A stretch of 59,370 bases of DNA from Aldersonia kunmingensis (GTDB lineage: Bacteria > Actinomycetota > Actinomycetes > Mycobacteriales > Mycobacteriaceae): contig NZ_LRRB01000288.1 of NCBI RefSeq assembly GCF_001646865.1, forward strand, positions 1 through 59,370, read 5' to 3'. The notes under the pieces were generated by a model. It was given only the letters and a program-made list of their open reading frames with translations, was not told where the DNA came from and did not search any database. Position 1 is the first letter of the stretch. Each line of letters opens with the position of its first letter. Shown in pieces: positions 17,139 to 25,343 of the stretch. A program made the translations under genes and the position numbers.

Positions 17139-17545
17139 GCCGGACGGTGCGCCGCAAGGTAGGCGTCACGCTCGGCGACGTGGCGCGCCCGGCGCTGATC
17201 GTCCTCCAGATCGGCCGGAAGGCCATGCTGGTACAGCCGCTTGGCGCGGTTCTGATTCATGTACGCGGCCGAATAGAAAAGCGCGAGAAGCACACCCAGC
17301 AGCATCGTCGCGCCCCGCAGCCACAGCGCACCGGGCAGCAGCACCACGAACGCCACGAAGATCGGCACGAACGGCGCCAGGCTGCGCAGTAGATGCCGGA
17401 CCACCCGATTGCGGCCGGTGAGGTCGCGGGCGACCCAGGCACGCATGGTCGCGGGCAGCGAACGACCGAATGCGTAGCCGATCCACTGCCACGGCGTCGG
17501 TCGGGTGGTTCCGAAACTCATGCCTGCCTCCCGGCCGTAACTCAT
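17135..17545 (-). CDS. DUF5313-like membrane protein
   Basis: The 136-residue protein starts at ATG 17545, giving a 4-bp ATGA overlap with the upstream MarR gene and a GGAGG seven bases before it. A second start at 17521 also has a GGGAGG site. A conserved N-terminal PTPWQWIGYAFGRSLP and DLTGRNRVVRHLLRSLAPF precede two membrane helices (about 55-100) and a charged C-terminal tail ending DAYLAAHRPA. This is the layout of the DUF5313 family of mycolic-acid bacteria, with no known function. Co-transcription with the regulator suggests a shared stress response (inference). Confidence 0.75.
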   Translation of the reverse strand: MSYGREAGMSFGTTRPTPWQWIGYAFGRSLPATMRAWVARDLTGRNRVVRHLLRSLAPFVPIFVAFVVLLPGALWLRGATMLLGVLLALFYSAAYMNQNRAKRLYQHGLPADLEDDQRRARHVAERDAYLAAHRPA

Positions 17546-18033
17546 TTCAGTCCTCCGGCAGGATCCCTTTTCAGTCCTCCGGACTGGGCGGCGGCTGCGG
17601 CCAGCGCCGCGGCATTCACTTTGGTGAGCACTCGGTGCAGTTCCTCGAGGTCGGCCAGGTCGACGCCGAGCGTCTCGACAACGGCCGGCGGGATCTCGAG
17701 TGCACGCTCGCGGAGCGCGGTGCCCGCATCGGTGAGTTCGACGATGAGGTTGCGCTCGTCCGCCGGGTCGCGCCGCCGGCTGATCAATCCGGACCCTTCG
17801 AGCCGTTTGAGCAGCGGCGAGAGTGTCGGCGAATCGAGCTGGATGGCCTGTCCGATGTCCCGCACCGAGCGTGGAGAGCGCTCCCACAGCGCGAGCATCA
17901 CGAGGTATTGCGGATGAGTGAGGCCCATCGGTTCGAGCAGCGGACGGTACACGCCAAGCACCGACCGATTGGCCACGGCCAGCGCGAAGCAGACCTGACG
18001 CTCGAGGGAGAGCGGATCGACAGCTGTCGCCAT
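17542..18033 (-). CDS. MarR-family regulator, OhrR-like
   Basis: The 163-residue protein starts at ATG 18033. Residues 10-45 read LERQVCFALAVANRSVLGVY, then PLLEPMGLTHPQYLVMLALWE, very close to organic-hydroperoxide sensor OhrR. Cys15 sits exactly at the reactive sensing position. The winged HTH follows (VRDIGQAIQLDSPTLSPLLKRLEGSGLISRRRDPADERN). The C-terminus is short and Ala-rich. No ohr peroxidase gene lies next to it; instead it is coupled to a DUF5313-like gene. A perfect inverted repeat 15-43 bases upstream is its likely operator. Confidence 0.87.
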   Translation of the reverse strand: MATAVDPLSLERQVCFALAVANRSVLGVYRPLLEPMGLTHPQYLVMLALWERSPRSVRDIGQAIQLDSPTLSPLLKRLEGSGLISRRRDPADERNLIVELTDAGTALRERALEIPPAVVETLGVDLADLEELHRVLTKVNAAALAAAAAQSGGLKRDPAGGLK

Positions 18034-18046
18034 GCAGTGAAGTGTA

Positions 18047-18076
18047 CACAAATAGTTCGTGTACTAACTATTTGTG
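18047..18076. promoter_or_regulatory. Inverted-repeat operator upstream of the OhrR-like gene
   Basis: CACAAATAGTT (18047-18057) and AACTATTTGTG (18066-18076) are perfect 11-bp arms with an 8-base spacer, in AT-rich DNA just before the regulator's start. The position and symmetry fit autoregulation by a dimeric MarR/OhrR protein. Confidence 0.75.
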
Positions 18077-18108
18077 CGGACTTTCACAGATCGTGGACTA
18101 GCGGCAGC

Positions 18109-19566
18109 TCAGGAGGCGGTGAGATCGAGATAGCGCAGAGCGCTGTTCGCCGCGTGGTGGCCACACATGCCGTGGGTGCCGGCGCCGGGCGGTGTCGCGG
18201 CCGAGCAGACGAACATGCCGGGCACACCCGTCGCGTACGCATCGGGCGCGAATACCGGCCGCGATACCAACTGTCGGAGCGAGTTCTGCCCGCTGATGAT
18301 GTCGCCGCCTACGTAGTTCGGGTTGTAAGCCTCGAAGTCCGCCGGAGTCATCACCTGCTGCGCAACGATCCGGTCGGTGAAACCGGGCGCGAACCGTTCG
18401 ATCTGCGCGAGGATCGCCGGAGTTGCGTCACCGGTATATCCGCTCGGGACATGGGCGTACACCCAGATCGGATGCACATCGCCGACCGAGCGACCCGGAT
18501 CCGCGACGTACTGCTGACCGACCAACAGGAACGGCCGCTCCGGCATGATGCCGCGATTCACCTGCGACTCCGCCGCGGCGAGATCGGCCATGCTGCCACC
18601 GATATGCACCGTGCCTGCTCGGCCGACATCCGGCGCCGTCCACGGAATCCCTTCGCGCACAGCAAGATCGACTTTGTACGCGGCAGGGCCGTAGCGATAA
18701 CGGCGGTAGCCGCGCACGCGGCGGGCCGGCATCCGATCACCGATGATCTCGGCAATGGCCCGCGGACCGATATCGAACAGGGTGACGCGCGCACTCGGCA
18801 GATCACCGGCCGACTTCACCTCGCACCCGGTGACGATCGTACCGCCGAGCGACTCGAGGAGACCGGCGAGCGCGCGCGTGATCGCGGCCGAACCACCCTC
18901 GGCCGCAGGCCATCCTCCGCTGTGCGCGGACACCACATGCATCGTGCCGAGCGCGGAGGACATCAGGCTGCCGAGCGGACGGAAACTGTGTGCCGCGCAG
19001 CCGACGAAAAGCGCTCGCGCCGCCTCTGTTTTGAATGCGCGCGCGGTGATGGTAGCCGGAAGAACCGACAGCGCACCGAGTTTCGCCATCTCGAGGGGAT
19101 GCGACGGCACACGCAGCAGCGGGCCGAGCGCGTCGGCAGCGAGGTTGTCGAAGTTCCGCAGCAGGGGGCCGAACATGCGCCGCCAGCGCTTGGCGTCCGG
19201 ACCGAGTCCGTCCGCGGTCTCGTCGATCGAGCGCGACAGCAGTCCGGCCGTGCCGTCATCGAGTGGATGCGCGAGATCGATGTCGGCGTAGCGCCAGCGC
19301 AATCCGAATTCTTCCAACGGCAACGAACTCAGAAATGGCGAAGCCACACCGAATGGGTGCACCGCCGAACAGATGTCGTGCTTGAGGCCGGGAACGGTCA
19401 GCTCGGCTGTTCTTGTGCCACCACCGATTTCGTCGGCACGCTCGAGCACTGTGACCCGCAGGCCCGCCTGTGCCAGCGTGACCGCGGCGCTCAGCCCGTT
19501 CGGGCCGGAGCCGACAACGACCGCATCGAGCGTGTCGCTCATATCGCGCCCGAGCGCCTCACTCAT
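18109..19566 (-). CDS. FAD-dependent, phytoene-desaturase-like oxidoreductase
   Basis: The 485-residue protein starts at ATG 19566, which overlaps the upstream stop (ATGA). The N-terminal Rossmann motif GSGPNGLSAAVTLAQAGLRVTVLERADEIGG binds FAD. A middle domain and the C-terminal FVCSAATPPGAGTHGMCGHHAA resemble CrtI-type desaturases and the PYROXD2-like group. There are no carotenoid genes nearby, so the substrate is probably another isoprenoid or lipid. It is coupled to the DUF3556 membrane protein, suggesting that substrate or product is handled at the membrane (inference). Confidence 0.82.
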   Translation of the reverse strand: MSEALGRDMSDTLDAVVVGSGPNGLSAAVTLAQAGLRVTVLERADEIGGGTRTAELTVPGLKHDICSAVHPFGVASPFLSSLPLEEFGLRWRYADIDLAHPLDDGTAGLLSRSIDETADGLGPDAKRWRRMFGPLLRNFDNLAADALGPLLRVPSHPLEMAKLGALSVLPATITARAFKTEAARALFVGCAAHSFRPLGSLMSSALGTMHVVSAHSGGWPAAEGGSAAITRALAGLLESLGGTIVTGCEVKSAGDLPSARVTLFDIGPRAIAEIIGDRMPARRVRGYRRYRYGPAAYKVDLAVREGIPWTAPDVGRAGTVHIGGSMADLAAAESQVNRGIMPERPFLLVGQQYVADPGRSVGDVHPIWVYAHVPSGYTGDATPAILAQIERFAPGFTDRIVAQQVMTPADFEAYNPNYVGGDIISGQNSLRQLVSRPVFAPDAYATGVPGMFVCSAATPPGAGTHGMCGHHAANSALRYLDLTAS

Positions 19567-21299
19567 ATCGATTCGGCGGACCGGGCGGAATGAATGTGCA
19601 CAGGCACATCATGCGCCCAGGGCTGCCTGGTGACCATGTCCGCCACCCGCACCTCGCCGCGCTCGAACTCGCCGGTGGCGGCGTCGACAAGCCGGTACTG
19701 CTGGGTCGGTTTGTGGATCGGCTGCGCGTCCAGGAGCACGATGCGCAGCTCACCCGGCTCGAAGTGGCAACGCTCCTGCAGCGCGGCGATCAACTGCTCG
19801 CTGTGCATGTGCCCGTCACCGAAGTTCCAGCCGACCGCGGTGCTGCAGATGCGCTCGCCGTCGACGATGGTGAATTCAGCGGTCCGGCCCGCCGGAATCG
19901 CGCGATCGGCCAGCGTGAACAACGCCCGGCCGTGGGTGTTCATCGAACGGAACGCATAGCCGAGGAACACCGGGATCTGGGCTTCCTTCTTGCCGTAGAA
20001 CTTCTCCAGCTGCTTCTGCGGCATGCTCGCGATCGCAACGATCCCGGCCTCGATCTTCGCGCTCGCAGCGGGCGTGACGCACCAAAACGTCGTGTCCCAG
20101 TTTCCGGCGTAATAGCGCATACCCGGCAGGAACGAGACCTTGTTCGGAAACAAGTTGCCTGTCACCACGATCGAGACGATGACGGCGAAAAGAACCAGCG
20201 GCAACGGACTTTCCAGATCGGTGAGGCCGATGCTGGAATGCCCGACGAACAGCGTCAGCATGCTGAAGATCATGAAGACGTTCCATTCCAGCGGCACGCC
20301 CATCGGGATGGCGGTGAGGATGCCGAGGTGGAAGATGACCATGATGGTCGCCGCGATCGCGGTCACCACGCCGCCATGGGAGAAGAACAGCACAAGTGGC
20401 ACGAGCATCTCGACCGCGGTGCTGAAGTGCGCAACGATCCGCGAGAGCCGGCCCGGGCGCAGGTCGTCCGGAAAGTTCTCGAAGAACTTCTTCTTCAACG
20501 ACTTCGGTCGCAGCACAGGACTGTTCGACATCATCGTGGACACCACGAACGGGAAGTGGTGGTTCAGCTTCGATGTCGCCGCGCCCATCCAGATCGCAAG
20601 CATGACGAGCTTCGCCGCGATGACGATGTCGGCGCCGACGAACAGGAACGCCACCAGCATCGGCGCGTACACCTCACCGCGGGCCGCAAGGAAGATCACC
20701 TTGTCGCGCAGGCCGAGCACCGCGAGGAGTCCGAGCACCGCCAGGATCTCCCAGCGCGGCAGCACGCCGATCTCGGTGTCCAGCACCGGAATCGGGCCCG
20801 TGCCGTCGGAAAACAGCGCAACGAGAATCATCACTATCAGCGCGCCGTACAGCGCGGCATCGAACGGGGTCCGTGCGGTTCCGCGGGTCAGCGGCACCCG
20901 CTCCGGCCACGGTGGCAGCCGGATCGTGCCGGGGCGCAGCCAGTACAGGATCGAGCCCATCGGTGGGAAGATGCGGTTGTTCAGCGGGCCGAAACCACAG
21001 CCGAGGCCCACGACCTCGAACAGCATCGTCCACAGCACGACCTTCTCCAGGACGATCGGCTCCGACCACCACGAGCCCACATCGAAGAAGCCGTCGACAC
21101 CGGCAGTGGTCATCGCGAAGAGCCAGCCGATGACGATGTAGGCCACGATCTTGGCGATGTAGAAGAGGTACAGGATGGTCGGCGTGCCGAAGCCGCGTTC
21201 GGCGAGATGCCGCGCCATCGGCCGGACGCGCTCGCTCCGGGTGCCGAGCGACCACTCATCGATATCGATTGCCGGCAGATCCTGCTGCCTGAAACTCAT
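19563..21299 (-). CDS. DUF3556 transmembrane protein
   Basis: The 578-residue protein starts at ATG 21299, five bases behind GGAGG; the longer frame upstream lacks a site. After MSFRQQDLPAIDIDEW come about eleven hydrophobic segments to residue ~390, then a soluble C-terminal part of about 190 residues (YYAGNWDTTFWCVTPAA..., GWNFGDGHMHSEQL...). This matches DUF3556 proteins of mycobacteria and relatives, function unknown. The histidine-rich FGDGHMHSEQ may bind metal. It is the first gene of a two-gene unit with the FAD oxidoreductase. Confidence 0.8.
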   Translation of the reverse strand: MSFRQQDLPAIDIDEWSLGTRSERVRPMARHLAERGFGTPTILYLFYIAKIVAYIVIGWLFAMTTAGVDGFFDVGSWWSEPIVLEKVVLWTMLFEVVGLGCGFGPLNNRIFPPMGSILYWLRPGTIRLPPWPERVPLTRGTARTPFDAALYGALIVMILVALFSDGTGPIPVLDTEIGVLPRWEILAVLGLLAVLGLRDKVIFLAARGEVYAPMLVAFLFVGADIVIAAKLVMLAIWMGAATSKLNHHFPFVVSTMMSNSPVLRPKSLKKKFFENFPDDLRPGRLSRIVAHFSTAVEMLVPLVLFFSHGGVVTAIAATIMVIFHLGILTAIPMGVPLEWNVFMIFSMLTLFVGHSSIGLTDLESPLPLVLFAVIVSIVVTGNLFPNKVSFLPGMRYYAGNWDTTFWCVTPAASAKIEAGIVAIASMPQKQLEKFYGKKEAQIPVFLGYAFRSMNTHGRALFTLADRAIPAGRTAEFTIVDGERICSTAVGWNFGDGHMHSEQLIAALQERCHFEPGELRIVLLDAQPIHKPTQQYRLVDAATGEFERGEVRVADMVTRQPWAHDVPVHIHSARSAESI

Positions 21300-21348
21300 A
21301 CCGACCTCCGATATCCGATACGCCACGTCACGCAAAACCGACCGAAGG

Positions 21349-21360
21349 GTCACATGTGAC
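21349..21360. promoter_or_regulatory. 12-bp palindrome between DUF3556 and Clp-N genes
   Basis: GTCACATGTGAC is a perfect palindrome in the gap between two divergent genes. It lies 50 bases upstream of the DUF3556 start and 60 upstream of the Clp-N start. It may be an operator for either direction; the cognate regulator is unknown. Confidence 0.4.
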
Positions 21361-21419
21361 GCCGCGCACTGTCAATCAGTATGGTGTCGCTTCGCAAGGC
21401 AAAGGATCGGGAGGACCGA

Positions 21420-21872
21420 TTGTTCGAGAAGTTCAGCGAAGGCGCCCGCAAGGTGGTCGCGATGTCCTTCAACGAGGCGAGCACCGTCGGACACGCCCGA
21501 GTTGATACCGCACACCTCCTGCTGGGGATGACACATCTGGGTGACGGTTCGGTGAGCGAGGTGCTGGCGGAGGCCGGCGTGACCGGCGATGCGGCTCGCG
21601 CGCGCATCCTGGAGCTCGTCGGATCCAGCCCGACCCCCACCAGCAAAAACCTTCCGTTCACAGAAAACGCGAAAATCGTGCTGACCGTTGCGTTTTACGA
21701 CTCCCGGGCGCGCGGCGACGTGAGTGTCCGGTCGGAGAACCTGCTGCGCGCGATTCTGGCGGAGGACGGAAGCACCATTGCAAAGGTGCTGTCCGACGTG
21801 GCGGGCGCAAACCTCGCCAGGCTGCGGGAGCGCATCGGCACGCCCAAGGGCGGCCCAGCGGTATCTCAGTAG
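21420..21872 (+). CDS. Stand-alone Clp N-terminal (Clp R) domain protein
   Basis: Two tandem Clp repeat motifs make up the protein: FEKFSEGARKVVAMSFNEA..VDTAHLLLGM and FTENAKIVLTVAFYDS..VRSENLLRAI. They match the substrate- and adaptor-binding N-domain of ClpC, but no AAA+ ATPase follows. The start is judged to be TTG 21420: GGGAGG sits five bases upstream and the resulting N-terminus (FEKF) matches ClpC. An ATG at 21381 would add 13 residues without a ribosome site. The protein (150 aa) could be a decoy, adaptor or regulator of ClpC proteolysis (inference). Confidence 0.85.
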   Translation: MFEKFSEGARKVVAMSFNEASTVGHARVDTAHLLLGMTHLGDGSVSEVLAEAGVTGDAARARILELVGSSPTPTSKNLPFTENAKIVLTVAFYDSRARGDVSVRSENLLRAILAEDGSTIAKVLSDVAGANLARLRERIGTPKGGPAVSQ

Positions 21873-21943
21873 CACTGCACCCGCGCCAAACGCGAGCAAA
21901 TCTCTTACTGCGGGCGACGGGATTCGGCCGGTAGCGTTGCCAC

Positions 21944-22783
21944 ATGCCGAACGTTCTCATCACCGGGTCCGCGCGCGGGATCGGCCGCGCTGCCGTGCAT
22001 CGCCTCGTTGCAGCCGGCTGGGACGTGTGGGCGGGGGTGCGCACCGCCGAGTCCGGCACCGCGCTGGTTGAGGAGACCGGTGACAGGGTGCATCCCGTAC
22101 TTCTCGACATCACCGACGCCGCGCAGATCGCCGCGCTCGATGCCGCTCTGCCCGCCCAGCTCGACGCGGTGGTGAACAACGCAGGCATCGCGATCGGCGG
22201 TCCGATCGAAGGCATCCCGCTCGACGAGCTGCGCCGCCAGTTCGAGGTCAATCTGTTCGGCCAGGTGGCCGTGACCCAGGTCGTGCTCGAACGCTTGCGC
22301 GCGTCGCATGGGCGGGTCGTATTCGTCTCCTCGCTCAGCGGCCGGGTGTCCACCGCGATGACCGGCGCCTACAACGCCTCGAAGTTCGCGCTCGAAGGCA
22401 TGGCCGACGCATTGCGGCTCGAGGTCGCACCGTGGGGAATCAAGGTCATCCTCGTCGAACCCGCACAGACCGACACGGCGATCTGGCAGGACGCGGAGTC
22501 CGCCCTCGATGAAGCTGTCGCGTCGACGACCCCGGCGATGCGCGAACTGTATGCGGGTCATATCGAGGGATTCCGCAAGTCGATCCCGATGTCCCAGAAG
22601 CTTGCCGCACCGCCCGAGACGGTAGCCGCGAGTATCGAGAAGGCTCTGACCGCTCGGCGGCCGCGTGCGCGCTACGTAGTGGGCACGTTGCCCAAGATCC
22701 AGTCCGTTGCAGTCGGCCTGACGCCGACAGCCGTTCTCGATCGGGTGCTTGGCGCGGCGACCGGGGTGCCGCGCAAGCTGTGA
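21944..22783 (+). CDS. Short-chain dehydrogenase/reductase
   Basis: The 279-residue classical SDR has the cofactor motif TGSARGIGRA (residues ~7-16), VVNNAGIAIGGP near 84, the catalytic Ser in VSSLSG, and YNASK (Tyr/Lys about 146/150). After the core there is an extension (EALASTTPAMRELY...) seen in the retinol-dehydrogenase-like branch. The lack of an acidic residue after the second strand (AGVRTAES) suggests NADP(H). It is a single gene, and the substrate is unknown. Confidence 0.85.
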   Translation: MPNVLITGSARGIGRAAVHRLVAAGWDVWAGVRTAESGTALVEETGDRVHPVLLDITDAAQIAALDAALPAQLDAVVNNAGIAIGGPIEGIPLDELRRQFEVNLFGQVAVTQVVLERLRASHGRVVFVSSLSGRVSTAMTGAYNASKFALEGMADALRLEVAPWGIKVILVEPAQTDTAIWQDAESALDEAVASTTPAMRELYAGHIEGFRKSIPMSQKLAAPPETVAASIEKALTARRPRARYVVGTLPKIQSVAVGLTPTAVLDRVLGAATGVPRKL

Positions 22784-23097
22784 AGCGGGCGCCGGCAGTC
22801 GGCTCCGGCACCGGTCGACAGCGCTCAAAAGCGGCCCGGTGCGAGCCCCACGGGACTCGTACGGCCCGTTAAGTATCGGGCGTGTTACCTGAGCGTTTCC
22901 AAAATGTGATTGCCGTATCCAAACCGTAAAAGCTTTCTCCCGCATTGCCATTCGGCCGAGGAGAGGCCTTACGGTTCAAGCCAAGCCGGGACTCGCGGAG
23001 TCGCGGCTTCGGATCCACTGGCTCCCCTGGACTCGAATCAGGCAGTCATCCGTTGCGTCGTATTTTTTTCGGTCGACAGAAAGAATGAGGGCTCCTC
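22784..23097. other. Intergenic region, promoter/5'-UTR of secreted protein
   Basis: No coding frame with family similarity was found in these 314 bp. The right half has AT-rich patches (around 22890-22930) and a T7 run at 23062-23068, plausible promoter DNA for the secreted-protein gene. A GAGG at 23087-23090 serves as its ribosome site. I saw no known riboswitch core here. Confidence 0.4.
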
Positions 23098-23820
23098 ATG
23101 AAGAACATCTCGCGCGTCGCCGCGACCTCGACGATGGCCGTCGCCGCAGTGGCCATCGCTGCCGGGACTGCGACGGCAGCGCCGGCGCTCCAGCCCGTCG
23201 CCGCGCCGACCAAGGTGAGCGTCGACGTGCTTCCGGGAGTCCAGTACACCGGTGACACGTCGGACGGTTCGGTCGTGCTCAGCACGCCCCTCGGCTCCTT
23301 GACGACGGTTGCGGGACAGTTCCAGCTGCTCGACAGCCAGAAGACGCTCGTCGCCGGCACGCCGCTGCCGGACGTGAAGGCTGCCACGCCGGTCGCCGCG
23401 CCCGCACCTGTGCCTGCGGCTGCGGCTGCGGCTGGAGCCACCCCGGTATCCGCGGCCCTGGGTGCCGCGTCCAATCCGAACCTGCCGCTGCACGACGTCG
23501 ATGCGCAGGCTGACTTCAATAGCGCGCTCGCTGTGGCGGCAACACAGTTTGGCTTGGGCGTAACCGCGGGCACAGTGGCGGGCGGCGCACTCGGTATCGC
23601 CATCGGCTGCCCGATCGGCGCCCTCACCGGCGGGACCCTTGCGACTCCGGTAACTGCTGGAACTCTGACAGTCCCGGGTGCGATAGCCGGCTGCCTAATC
23701 GGCGCCGGCACCGTCGGCACCGTCGGCGGCATCGCCGGCGGCGTGATCGTCGGCGTCCCGGTCGGTATCGCCAGCGCGGTGCAGATGGCGCAGACGCTCA
23801 GCGCACCTCCGGCCCCGTAA
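23098..23820 (+). CDS. Secreted Ala/Gly-rich protein with glycine-zipper-like tail
   Basis: The 240-residue protein has a clear Sec signal peptide (MKNISRVAATSTMAVAAVAIAAGTATA-APA, cleavage near 28). The mature part starts with a beta-rich segment (KVSVDVLPGVQYTGDTSDGSVVLSTPLGS). It continues through an Ala/Pro linker to a long Gly-rich hydrophobic stretch (about 155-225) with repeated GxxxG spacing and two Cys (CPIG, CLIG) that could form a disulfide. Similar small exported proteins occur in Nocardia-like genomes without known function. A very strong terminator follows, so it is monocistronic. Confidence 0.7.
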   Translation: MKNISRVAATSTMAVAAVAIAAGTATAAPALQPVAAPTKVSVDVLPGVQYTGDTSDGSVVLSTPLGSLTTVAGQFQLLDSQKTLVAGTPLPDVKAATPVAAPAPVPAAAAAAGATPVSAALGAASNPNLPLHDVDAQADFNSALAVAATQFGLGVTAGTVAGGALGIAIGCPIGALTGGTLATPVTAGTLTVPGAIAGCLIGAGTVGTVGGIAGGVIVGVPVGIASAVQMAQTLSAPPAP

Positions 23821-23846
23821 GCCTGACCGCTACGTCGGATCACACA

Positions 23847-23887
23847 GGTATGGCCCCACCGCACACGCGGTGGGGCCATACCTTTTT
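23847..23887 (+). terminator. Strong rho-independent terminator
   Basis: GGTATGGCCCCACCGC pairs perfectly with GCGGTGGGGCCATACC (16 bp) around an ACAC loop and is followed by TTTTT at 23883-23887. It ends the transcript of the secreted-protein gene 26 bases after its stop. Confidence 0.95.
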
Positions 23888-23965
23888 CGGACGTACCGAC
23901 CGGGCTGCCGAGATCGACCAGAAATTGGAAAAGCACGGCCCACGTCTATCGACGTAGGCCGTGCA

Positions 23966-24041
23966 TGGAGCCGCCTAGGAGAATCGAACTCCTGACCTTT
24001 TCATTACGAGTGAAGCGCTCTACCGACTGAGCTAAGGCGGC
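23966..24041 (-). tRNA. tRNA-Thr (anticodon CGT)
   Basis: On the minus strand a full cloverleaf reads from GCCGCCT at 24041. It has a 7-bp acceptor stem, D-arm (TAGCTCAGTCGGTAGAGC), anticodon loop CTCGTAA giving anticodon CGT, a T-arm with GGTTCGA-type loop (AGTTCGATT), a U discriminator and an encoded CCA (23966-23968). It decodes ACG threonine codons, which are frequent in this GC-rich genome. Confidence 0.95.
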
Positions 24042-24112
24042 GTGCCTTTCGGCGCCAGCGAGTCTATCGCCTCGTCCTCGAAACCTCACAAACGTACACG
24101 TCAGAGCGCCTT

Positions 24113-25312
24113 TCAGGCCGCCGGGACGGCAGCGCCGAGTGCCGCGACCATGGCCGCCACCGCGAACCGAGGCTTCACGTTGACCGCGAGCGCCTCACGA
24201 CATTCGAGCACCGCCTCGAGGCAGCGCAGCAGGCCCTCGGGCGTCGCCCGCTCGGCGAGTTCGGCGGCGCGCTCGGCCATATCCGGATGCGTCGCAGCTG
24301 CCGACGACCCCATCGACAATGCGAGCGCGTCGCGGTAGAAACCGGCGAGGTCGATCAGCGCCCGGTCGAGTGCGTCCCGGCTCGTACGAGTGGCCCGGGA
24401 CTTCTGCCGCCGCTCGAGATCCTTGAGCACGCCCGCCGAGCCGCGCAGCGCACCCGCCGCGCCCTTACCGGTGCCGCCCGCGCCCAATGCCGTGCGCAGT
24501 TCCTCGGTTTCACGTTCGTCGCGGGCGGCGGTGAGTTCCTTGGCCTCGGCCTCGGCGGCGCGGACCAACTCGTCGGCGGCCTCGTACGCGGCGTTCGGCC
24601 GGCTCGCGGCGGCGGCGAGATCGAAGGCCCGTTTCCGCCTGGCCCGGGCATCGTCGTCCGTTGCGAGCCGACGCGCACGGCCGACATGCCCGCCCGAGAT
24701 CGAGGCCGCCCACTGCGCGGTTTCGGCGTCGAGTCCGTCGCGCTGGCGCAGCACGTCGGCGATATCGGCGACGGTCGGCGTCACCATGTGGATGTGGCGG
24801 CAACGCGAGCGCAGGGTGACGGAGATGTCCTCGGGGTCGACCGAGGGTGCGCACAGCAGGAAGACTGTCCGGGCCGGCGGTTCTTCGACCGCCTTGAGCA
24901 GCGCGTTGCCCGCCCCCTCGGTAAGCCGGTCCGCGTCCTCGATGAGAACGACCTGCCAATCGCCGGTGCTCGGCCTACGGGCCGCGATCTGCACGATCTC
25001 GCGCATCTCCTTGACCGAGATGCTCAGCCCTTCCGGCACCACGCGCCGCACGTCGCCGTGGGTGCCGTGCATCGTGGTTGTGCAGGCGTGGCAGTGGCCG
25101 CAACCGGGCGTCTCTGGGTCGGTGCATTGCAGCGCCGCGGCGAAGCACAGCGCGGCGACCGACCGGCCCGATCCCGGCGGGCCGGTGAACAGCCACGAGT
25201 GCGTCATCGCCGAGCCGGCCGCGCCGAGTCCCCTGCGCGCGGCGACGGCAGCGGCCGCCAGTTCCTCCTCGACGTGCCGCTGCCCTGTCAGCCGATCGAA
25301 CACACCCGCCAT
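24113..25312 (-). CDS. holB: DNA polymerase III delta-prime subunit
   Basis: The 399-residue clamp-loader subunit starts at ATG 25312 (MAGVFDRLTGQ); a GTG three codons upstream is the alternative. The P-loop-like FTGPPGSGRS is followed by a zinc-binding cluster (C..CGHCHAC), the DEAD-like box VVLIEDADRL, the sensor ALLKAVEEPP and the arginine-finger motif RSRC. The C-terminal region is helical. It works with DnaX and delta to load the beta clamp. The position beside topA and tRNA-Thr matches M. tuberculosis Rv3644c. Confidence 0.93.
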   Translation of the reverse strand: MAGVFDRLTGQRHVEEELAAAAVAARRGLGAAGSAMTHSWLFTGPPGSGRSVAALCFAAALQCTDPETPGCGHCHACTTTMHGTHGDVRRVVPEGLSISVKEMREIVQIAARRPSTGDWQVVLIEDADRLTEGAGNALLKAVEEPPARTVFLLCAPSVDPEDISVTLRSRCRHIHMVTPTVADIADVLRQRDGLDAETAQWAASISGGHVGRARRLATDDDARARRKRAFDLAAAASRPNAAYEAADELVRAAEAEAKELTAARDERETEELRTALGAGGTGKGAAGALRGSAGVLKDLERRQKSRATRTSRDALDRALIDLAGFYRDALALSMGSSAAATHPDMAERAAELAERATPEGLLRCLEAVLECREALAVNVKPRFAVAAMVAALGAAVPAA

Positions 25313-25343
25313 GCCGCTCACCCTACGTGCGGGCAGCGACAGC

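Noticed and set aside
17470-19593. 707-codon plus-strand frame opposite the MarR and FAD-oxidoreductase genes
   Set aside because: It is antisense to genes with clear motifs and ribosome sites; composition only.
22784-23097. Possible riboswitch upstream of the secreted protein
   Set aside because: I looked for c-di-AMP and other actinobacterial riboswitch cores and found no matching conserved boxes.
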